DNA from: a bacterium
Lineage (GTDB): Bacteria > Elusimicrobiota > Elusimicrobia > UBA1565 > UBA9628
NCBI GenBank assembly: GCA_021822495.1
Contig: JAKAQO010000006.1
Location: forward strand, 1-64,000
Direction: 5' to 3'
DNA: 64,000 nucleotides
A model generated the notes under the pieces. That model did no database searches. It saw only the letters and a list, made by a program, of their open reading frames with translations, and had not been told where the DNA came from. This document shows, piece by piece, positions 57,969-64,000 of the stretch. How positions within the stretch are numbered: the first letter of the stretch is position 1; each line of letters begins with the position of its first letter. A program made the translations under genes and the position numbers.

Positions 57969-58901
57969 TTAGTTTTGGGTCAAGTTCCTGAATACCTCTT
58001 CCAAATCTTGACGGTCTTTTCTTAGTTCCAGAATCGGCCAGCGCTTTTCGACGGCCAAGTTAAAGAGGTCTTCTCTTACGTCGGTTTTGGCCGAGGCGTC
58101 AAAATAAAATCCCGGTTCTTTTGGGTTTCTGCTTGCTTCCTCGGCTGATAAAATTCCCGGCAGTTTTCTTAAGGAAGATAAAATCTCGCCAACAGGTCCT
58201 TTAAGGGAAACAAAAAATCTAATTTGGGAAGCGTGTCCGCCGGAGCTGATTTCTTCGGAACTCCCTTCCGCGACCAGGCGCCCGTTATTAATAATAACGA
58301 GCTTGTCGCAAAGAACTTTCGCTTCGGAAAGAATGTGGGTTGAAAAAAGAACGGTTTTTTCCCGTCCCAATTCGCGGATTAGATCTCGCACTTCATGGAC
58401 TTGATTGGGGTCCAGGCCCGAGGTGGGTTCATCGAGAATTAAAACTTCCGGATCGTGGAGAATCGCTTGCGCGAGCCCCACGCGCTGGCGAAAGCCCTTG
58501 GATAGTTCCCCAATTTTTCTTCCCACGGCGGTCTTGAGCCCGCAGGCCTTGACGGCGTAGGCGATGCGCTCGCGCTTTTTCTCGCCGGAAATACCCCGAA
58601 GATGAGCGGCAAGCTCTAAAGTTTCCGCGACTTCCAAATCTTCATAAAGAGGATTATTTTCAGGCAGATATCCCAAATGGCGCCGGGCCTCCATCGGGTT
58701 TTCCGCGACATCTAAATCCAAAATCCTTGCGCTTCCGCCGTCAAAGGGGAAAAAGGATGTCAAGAGGCGCATGGTGGTGGTTTTCCCCGCGCCGTTGGGG
58801 CCGAGAAAGCCGACAATACGGCCCTGCTCGACTTTGAAACTTAAATCGTCTACAGCGACTCTTTCGCCGAATTTCTTTTTTAAATGGATCGCTTCAATCA
58901 T
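57969..58901 (-). CDS. ABC transporter ATP-binding protein (GldA-like)
   Basis: A 310-residue ATPase. Walker A GPNGAGKTTT, the signature LSKGFRQRVGLAQ, and Walker B VLILDEPTSGLDP are intact. A C-terminal extra domain of about 90 residues is usual in GldA/multidrug-type subunits. It is the first gene of the operon of four. Five bases separate it from the permease. Confidence 0.95.
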   Translation of the reverse strand: MIEAIHLKKKFGERVAVDDLSFKVEQGRIVGFLGPNGAGKTTTMRLLTSFFPFDGGSARILDLDVAENPMEARRHLGYLPENNPLYEDLEVAETLELAAHLRGISGEKKRERIAYAVKACGLKTAVGRKIGELSKGFRQRVGLAQAILHDPEVLILDEPTSGLDPNQVHEVRDLIRELGREKTVLFSTHILSEAKVLCDKLVIINNGRLVAEGSSEEISSGGHASQIRFFVSLKGPVGEILSSLRKLPGILSAEEASRNPKEPGFYFDASAKTDVREDLFNLAVEKRWPILELRKDRQDLEEVFRNLTQN

Positions 58902-59017
58902 GGTCTCCTTAAATTAAAGAAAAATTAGGGGGGAATGTGTCAATGTGTTTTTAATTTTTTCAGCAATTTTGTTGACAGCGTTAATGTAAGATATTCGGTG
59001 TCGGGCTTCTCCGAGAA

Positions 59018-60661
59018 ATGAAATATATCAACCTGATTTTTTTATTGATTGCGTTTAACCTCGGGGTTTACTTTTTTTTAAGCTCGAATTTTGTCAATCC
59101 GGATGGAATTGGATACGTTTCTTATCTCCCGACGCTCCTGATGGGAAGGACGTTTAACTTTTTTCCGTTCTATCATTTTTTTCATTTACAGGTTCCAGAT
59201 TCCATTACCGCTTTAGGATGGCCGGCCAATATTTGGTCTTTTGGCGCCGCGTTTTTATGGTCGCCGATTTATTGGACGGGGAAACTTGGTCAAATCATCG
59301 CCGGGCAAAGAATGATTCCTTTTAATGCGATGGATATGGCCCTGGTTAATTTTTCCAGTATGCTCTTGGGGCTTGGGGCGTTTTGGTTTATGGTGGACAG
59401 TTCACGGAGATTGAATTTGCCTGGAAGGAAAATAGCCTCCTTAGCGGCCTTTTTGGGAACTCCGCTTTTCTTTTACGCTTTCATGGCGGGAACGACTTCT
59501 CATGCCGCCAGCGCTTTTATGACGGGCGGAGTGGTTTGGTTTTGGATCTCAACCCGCGAAGAGAGAGGCTTTCTTCGCTGGCTTTGTTTGGGAGTTCTTT
59601 GCGGAATTGCGGCGATGGTTCGCCCTCAGGAGGGTTTGGTTTTGATTCTTCCCTTGTGGGATATCGCGCGGAGGAGGGAAGAAGAAATCTCTGGCCTTGC
59701 GTTTAAGGCGGTTGGCGGCGTTTTTCTTGGTTTCACCTTCGGGTTTTTCCCCCAAGCCTTGATTTGGAAAATAATATATGGATCTTTTTTTCACGCGCCC
59801 AGCGCTTTTAATCTGAGATGGAGTTATTTCGCCTTGCCGGAGGTTTTGTTTTCGTCCTTTCACGGATTGCTTACTTGGACGCCGATTTTTCTTCTCTCCG
59901 CGATGGGGCTTGTTTGGGATATAGCGGGTGACGGCGGTCCGCTTTTGGCTTTTCTTTCCGCCCAGATATTTCTCAACAGCTTTAGCTTGGCCTGGTGGGA
60001 GGGATTTTCTTTTGGGCTGAGACAGATGACGGGGACCGCCGTCGTTGTCTCTCTGGGGATAGGTTTTTTTCTAAAAATGGCTGATGAAAGGTTTAAGGGA
60101 AATCTTCCGCGTCTATTGGCACGCCTGGGAATTGCGTTATGCGTTTTATGGACATTGTTACTCTCTCTCAATGTGGTAGTGGGAAATTTGCAGCTTCTTT
60201 TTTATGTTTCTCCCGCTTCCTTGGCCGCCTTGTCCTGGAAATGGGGAAATCTGTTTGAAGGGCTTCGCGCAAAAGGAGCGGGATTCTCCCAGCCTTTTTC
60301 TTCTCTATTCTTAATTTTGCTGTTCGTTGAGGCGATAGTATTGTCGATTTTATTGGGGTTTAGGAATTTTCTTGAAAAAAATAAGATTCCCTTGATTTTG
60401 GGAGGAATGGTTTTCCTCTTGTTCGCTTCCGATTTTTCCATCGCCCTTGCGAGGCTTTACGCCCAGCCGCCCGCCTATAGCCTCGCCTTAAATGAAAAAG
60501 AACTGGATTCATTTTTTAAAAGCCAGGTTGATTATGTCTATGGGAAGTATTATCTTGCTCGCGGGATAAATGAAGAAGCCATGGAATATCGCCAAAAGGC
60601 ATTAAGCGCCCTCCCGAAAAGCCCTTTGACCGATCTCTTTCGCCAGAAAATCCGACAATAA
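59018..60661 (+). CDS. Polytopic membrane protein, glycosyltransferase-39-like
   Basis: A 547-residue protein with about 10-12 membrane helices. An acidic loop with NPDGIGYVSYLPTLL near the start and the first helices resemble lipid-linked sugar transferases of the GT39/PMT or ArnT type, in which an early aspartate is catalytic (D30). No close family name can be given. The C-terminal soluble tail has repeated-looking helices (NEKELDSFFKSQVDYVYGKYYLARGINEEAMEYRQKAL), a TPR-like end. A TTGACA box lies before it, but no good -10. Confidence 0.65.
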   Translation: MKYINLIFLLIAFNLGVYFFLSSNFVNPDGIGYVSYLPTLLMGRTFNFFPFYHFFHLQVPDSITALGWPANIWSFGAAFLWSPIYWTGKLGQIIAGQRMIPFNAMDMALVNFSSMLLGLGAFWFMVDSSRRLNLPGRKIASLAAFLGTPLFFYAFMAGTTSHAASAFMTGGVVWFWISTREERGFLRWLCLGVLCGIAAMVRPQEGLVLILPLWDIARRREEEISGLAFKAVGGVFLGFTFGFFPQALIWKIIYGSFFHAPSAFNLRWSYFALPEVLFSSFHGLLTWTPIFLLSAMGLVWDIAGDGGPLLAFLSAQIFLNSFSLAWWEGFSFGLRQMTGTAVVVSLGIGFFLKMADERFKGNLPRLLARLGIALCVLWTLLLSLNVVVGNLQLLFYVSPASLAALSWKWGNLFEGLRAKGAGFSQPFSSLFLILLFVEAIVLSILLGFRNFLEKNKIPLILGGMVFLLFASDFSIALARLYAQPPAYSLALNEKELDSFFKSQVDYVYGKYYLARGINEEAMEYRQKALSALPKSPLTDLFRQKIRQ

Positions 60662-60715
60662 AACCCGTTGTTGCGCTGGTTTTTCCAGATTTCTTCGACG
60701 TGATAATTATAGCCC

Positions 60716-60744
60716 TTGACAATGTTGGGGGGCGGGGCTAGACT
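60716..60744 (+). promoter_or_regulatory. Sigma-70-type promoter of the TPR gene
   Basis: TTGACA at 60716-60721, 17-base spacer, TAGACT at 60739-60744. The same hexamers and spacing occur at 37660-37688. It precedes the TTG start at 60765 by 21 bases. Confidence 0.8.
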
Positions 60745-60764
60745 ATTTGTAAAAGGGGGGAACG

Positions 60765-63700
60765 TTGAATCTGTTCTTGTCAGTTGTTTTTTGGGGACAT
60801 TGCGCTTATGCCGCGGGGGTTCCAGCCGAAATGGCTCCCCATACGCAAGCCCAGGAGCTTTATCTCTCAGCCGGGCATTTTTTTCAAACCCAGGATTACG
60901 CCCATTCGGCCGATCAATACCAGGAATTCTTAAAACGCGATCGCAATCAGCCGGGAGAGCTTGAGGCCCAAATGATGCTTGCGGAAAGCCTTTACCGCGA
61001 AGGCGTCGCGCAGTTGTCCTTATCTCCCAAGCGCGCGGCTAAAATTCTCAAACAAGCCAAACAGGCGTACAAAAAAGTCGCGCGCGACGCCCCCAGCGGA
61101 GACTATCTGGCGGAAAGCGCTCGCTTTAGACTCGGAGAAATGGCGTTTAATCTCGGAGAATATGACGAGGCTATTTCGGATATGGAGCGTTTGGTTTCCG
61201 ATTATCCCTCAGGAACTCTTCGGGGAGAAGCTCGTTTGCTTGAGGCCGAGGCTTTGATGTCTCAAAAACAATTTTCCAAGGCGGAAACCCTGCTTGAGGA
61301 AGCTTTAAAAGAACAGCCGGCCTATGCCCATGATCCTCGGCTTAAGTTGGCGCGCGGCATTACTCTCTTTGAAATTGGAAATCCCTCCGCCGCTCTCTCG
61401 TCTTTGAGCGGCCTTGATTCTTCCTTGGCTCTTTTATATTCCGCTCGGGCCAATATGGATTTGGGAAAGCCCTTGATCGCGGTTGAGAATCTCAAAACGC
61501 TGATAGAAAAATATCCCGATGACCCTTCCGTCGAAACCAGCCGATATCTTGTGGGAGAAGCTTTTTTTGAAGCGAAGGATTACACCTCGGCCCTGCAAGT
61601 TTTTAATCAGTTCTTGATGGATTTCCCGCATAGTTCCCTTCGCGGGGCGGCGACCTATAAAATGGGGCTGTGCAGCTACGAACTTAAGGATTATATGGCG
61701 GCGCGAGGAGATTTCGAGTCGGTCGAGCAGATGAACCCTCCCGGAGAATTTGCCGAGCCCAGTCTCTACATGATGGGGGAATCTTTCTTAAAGGAAGGAA
61801 ACTATACAAAAGCCGGCTTTGACTATTCCGATTTGTCCTCGGCTTACGCCAATACCTTGGCCGGAACCGCTAAATTCAAACTCGGATGGACCCAATACAA
61901 ACGTCAGGAATATCCGGAAGCGGGGGTGACCTTGAATTCATTTATCGTTCAATATTCTTCCCATCCGCTGGTGCCGGCGGCGGCTTATTTAGATGGAAAC
62001 GTCCTTTTAAGCGAGAGCAAATACCGTCAAGCGGCCCACGCCTATCAAGAAACCCTGGATTTGGCGAGTTCTAGCGCTAATCCCTATCGAAATTTAATTT
62101 GGAACCCAGCCTTGGCGATGCTCAGCCGCTCGTATTTAGTAGCCGGTGAATATGGACATTTGATTTCGGGATACCAGTATATCTTGAAAGAAAACGCGCC
62201 GACCCAGGACCCTTGGCATGCGGCCGCTCTCCTTTATATCGCGGAGGGATATTATCGGCAGGGTCTTTACGATCAGGCCTTGGCGATTGATCATGAAATT
62301 ATTCACTCTTATCCCGCAACTCCGGAATCCATCGTCGCCAAGGACGGGATCGCGTGGTGTCTATTTAAACAAGGGCATTTTGAGGAGTCCTACCAAGAGC
62401 GCGTAAAACTGGAAGCCTTAAAAAACGCTTCCGCGATTGCCCCTTCAAAGACGGTCGTTGTGGATGAAAATCCGGGAGCGGATTTATTTGTCAACAATCA
62501 ATACGCCGAAGCCGTAACGCTTTTTAATCAGAAAAAATACGCCGACGCCTTGGACGCTTTTCAGCGATTTGAAAAAGATTATGCTCAAGACCCCAGAGCG
62601 GCGGACGCCGCTTTGGAAGAAGGTTGGTGCTATTACCGCCTCAACTATTACGGGGATGCCGTCAAGACCTGGGAGAAGGTCGAGTCAAGCTATGCTTCGT
62701 CTGAGGCCGCTAAATCCGCCGCGTGGGCGACAGCCGACACTTATTTTAGAGCCGCTCAATATGACAAAGCCGTTCTGGCCTATCAGCATATTCTTGAGGC
62801 TTATCCGGATGATGCCGCCTCTTCCTATGCGCGGCTTCGCATCGCCCAAAGCTACTACAACGCAAAAAATATCCCGCAGGCGATTGCCGCCTTTACGGAT
62901 GTTTTGAATAATTCTCCCGGCGAAAAAGAAGAAAAAGAGGTTTTGGATTACTTGACCCAGATGCTTTATCAGCCGGAGTCTAAAGACGCGGCCTTAAAGG
63001 CTCTTGAATCTTTGGCGGCTTCTCAAGTCTCAAACCCCATAGGAGCGAAGGCGGAACTGGGTCTGGGGCTTTATTTTTTCGAGACTGGCGATTACACGAG
63101 CGCGGTTCAAAATCTGGAGGAAGCCATTCCAAATCTTTCGCAGGATAAAGACATTCGCAACGCCCAGTACGATCTTGCCCAGTCCTATTACTCGCTTAAA
63201 CGCTATGAGGACGCCCAGCGGGCTTATGAACGCTTTACGGAAAATTATCCAGACGACCCGCGCTTTAGGGCGGCTTTATTTCGGATGGGGACTTCGGCTT
63301 TTAATCTCAAGAATTTTGAAAAAGCCGCTTCGGCTTTTCATCAGCTGGCGGCGCAATATCCCAAGTCTCACTACGCCGCTTTGGCCCTTTATAATTCCTC
63401 CTTGGCTTATCGAAAATTGGGGGACTGGGAAGCGGCGGCCTTGGCGCTGAAAAATTACATCAACCTTTATCCTGCCCAGGCTCAAAAGTCGAGCGCGGCC
63501 TCGGAACTGGCCTCCGTCTATGAACAGGAAAGAGACTATGCGAAGGCGATTAAGGATTTGAAATCGGTCAGAAGTTCGATGAAAAGCGATGACCCCGCGT
63601 TTTTAGCGACCAGTCTTGAGATCGCGAAAGATGACAAGGCGATGGGAGATGAGGCGGATTCTTTAAAGGAATATCAGGCGATTGAGGCTAGTCCCTTGAA

Positions 63701-63947
63701 AGATAATTCTTATCGCCTGAACGCCTTGGCGGATTTGGGCCGCTATTATGAAGATCAAAAGAATTGGGCTCTTGCGGCAAAAACCTATGACGAGTTGGCT
63801 TCAAGCGCTTCCGACCCAAGCTGGCGGGATCCCGCTCGGGCCCGGGCGGAAGCGGATCGTGAAAAGATTTCCAAGACCGCTTCGGCCAATTCCACTCAAA
63901 ATGAAGTTCAGAATTCTTCCGCGCCGGCGGGAGGAGGGGCGCAATGA
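60765..63947 (+). CDS. Exported tetratricopeptide-repeat protein, 1060 residues
   Basis: TTG start at 60765 after GGGGGG; the signal peptide covers about residues 1-17 (ending AYA). The whole mature part is made of TPR units of about 34-37 residues, with consensus such as A..YR..LE.YPDDP.....A...LG. Examples are AVENLKTLIEKYPDDPSVETSRYLVGEAFFEAKDY, ALQVFNQFLMDFPHSSLRGAATYKMG, and AQRAYERFTENYPDDPRFRAALFRMGTSAFNL. The pattern matches YbgF/BamD-type TPR proteins. It likely scaffolds an envelope complex. A partial gene follows, overlapping by four bases. Confidence 0.9.
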   Translation: MNLFLSVVFWGHCAYAAGVPAEMAPHTQAQELYLSAGHFFQTQDYAHSADQYQEFLKRDRNQPGELEAQMMLAESLYREGVAQLSLSPKRAAKILKQAKQAYKKVARDAPSGDYLAESARFRLGEMAFNLGEYDEAISDMERLVSDYPSGTLRGEARLLEAEALMSQKQFSKAETLLEEALKEQPAYAHDPRLKLARGITLFEIGNPSAALSSLSGLDSSLALLYSARANMDLGKPLIAVENLKTLIEKYPDDPSVETSRYLVGEAFFEAKDYTSALQVFNQFLMDFPHSSLRGAATYKMGLCSYELKDYMAARGDFESVEQMNPPGEFAEPSLYMMGESFLKEGNYTKAGFDYSDLSSAYANTLAGTAKFKLGWTQYKRQEYPEAGVTLNSFIVQYSSHPLVPAAAYLDGNVLLSESKYRQAAHAYQETLDLASSSANPYRNLIWNPALAMLSRSYLVAGEYGHLISGYQYILKENAPTQDPWHAAALLYIAEGYYRQGLYDQALAIDHEIIHSYPATPESIVAKDGIAWCLFKQGHFEESYQERVKLEALKNASAIAPSKTVVVDENPGADLFVNNQYAEAVTLFNQKKYADALDAFQRFEKDYAQDPRAADAALEEGWCYYRLNYYGDAVKTWEKVESSYASSEAAKSAAWATADTYFRAAQYDKAVLAYQHILEAYPDDAASSYARLRIAQSYYNAKNIPQAIAAFTDVLNNSPGEKEEKEVLDYLTQMLYQPESKDAALKALESLAASQVSNPIGAKAELGLGLYFFETGDYTSAVQNLEEAIPNLSQDKDIRNAQYDLAQSYYSLKRYEDAQRAYERFTENYPDDPRFRAALFRMGTSAFNLKNFEKAASAFHQLAAQYPKSHYAALALYNSSLAYRKLGDWEAAALALKNYINLYPAQAQKSSAASELASVYEQERDYAKAIKDLKSVRSSMKSDDPAFLATSLEIAKDDKAMGDEADSLKEYQAIEASPLKDNSYRLNALADLGRYYEDQKNWALAAKTYDELASSASDPSWRDPARARAEADREKISKTASANSTQNEVQNSSAPAGGGAQ

Positions 63948-64000
63948 TGAAGGAACGGAATTTTATTTGCGGGAAAAAAGTCTTGTCCGCTTTTCTTTTT
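63944..64000 (+). CDS. Start of a gene cut by the window end
   Basis: ATG at 63944 (or 63947) follows GGAGGAGGGG at 63930-63939. The 19 codons in the window read MMKERNFICGKKVLSAFLF, the start of a signal peptide or membrane segment. It overlaps the TPR stop and so belongs to the same operon. The product cannot be told. Confidence 0.6.
   Translation, partial: MMKERNFICGKKVLSAFLF

Noticed and set aside
58972-58977. TTGACA box before the polytopic membrane protein gene as a full promoter
   Set aside because: No acceptable -10 box at 15-19 bases; left as undecided.
60765-63947. CRISPR-like or DNA tandem repeats in the TPR gene
   Set aside because: The repeats are at protein level with divergent DNA; no regular identical repeats with spacers. 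No CRISPR array was seen anywhere in the window.

Overview
The window looks like the chromosome of an uncultured, diderm (Gram-negative) bacterium of medium GC content. Evidence for an outer membrane is an ExbB/ExbD/TonB operon, an AsmA-family protein, a heptosyltransferase-like GT9 enzyme, an LpoB-type lipoprotein cluster and a DUF1207 protein. Hopanoid synthesis, an endonuclease-type MutL and isoprenoid genes of the MEP route are present. The mix would fit a candidate lineage such as Elusimicrobiota or Omnitrophota, but no 16S gene is present and I cannot place it firmly.

Layout. 1-0.6 kb: a minus-strand exported protein that runs off the left edge and carries REP-like palindromes inside its reading frame. 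0.7-9.2 kb: GAF/HD-GYP sensor, CcdA plus TlpA-like thioredoxin, DUF1207 protein, MutS-MutL, peroxiredoxin. 9.2-15.6 kb (minus): Old-Yellow-type oxidoreductase, L32, GT2 glycosyltransferase, isocitrate dehydrogenase with a zinc-ribbon-like insert, GIY-YIG-like protein, chlorite-dismutase-family protein, PQQ-repeat protein. 15.8-19.15 kb: a small accessory island with a DUF4143 ATPase, a 51-residue ORF, a DpnI-like methyl-directed nuclease, a 61-residue protein and a BrnT/BrnA toxin-antitoxin pair. 19.2-22.4 kb: Mug glycosylase, tRNA-Asp, tRNA-Ser, serine/threonine dehydratase, RuvC, YebC. 22.5-26.0 kb: two paralogous amino-acid permeases and a half-size GDT1-type transporter. 26.0-28.1 kb: TonB-system operon (minus). 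28.3-37.1 kb: a continuous hopanoid/isoprenoid operon (shc, hpnH, hpnA, hpnG, prenyl synthase, dxs, ispH) that makes precursors and cyclises and extends the hopane skeleton. 37.1-44.2 kb: oligoribonuclease, four lipoproteins (LPP20-like, LpoB, COG3014-like, LPP20-like), AsmA. 44.4-48.9 kb: EngB, RluE, methyltransferase, phosphoesterase, a 268-bp inverted-repeat element, amine oxidase, initiator tRNA. 49.0-51.3 kb: FeoA-FeoB behind a probable Fur-controlled promoter. 51.3-58.9 kb: secreted ankyrin-caspase protein, Spy/CpxP-like protein, GT9, and a Gld-type ABC transporter with GldG-like and DUF4340 proteins. 59.0-64.0 kb: polytopic membrane protein, a 1060-residue TPR protein and the start of a following gene.

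Two families of dispersed short palindromes stand out. The GGGGAC(A/T)GTCCCC family occurs seven times, and four copies lie exactly at the junctions of three convergent gene pairs, where in two cases one palindrome contributes to the stop codons of both genes. A second REP-like family is translated inside the left-edge reading frame. No CRISPR array, integrase, IS transposase or complete prophage was seen.
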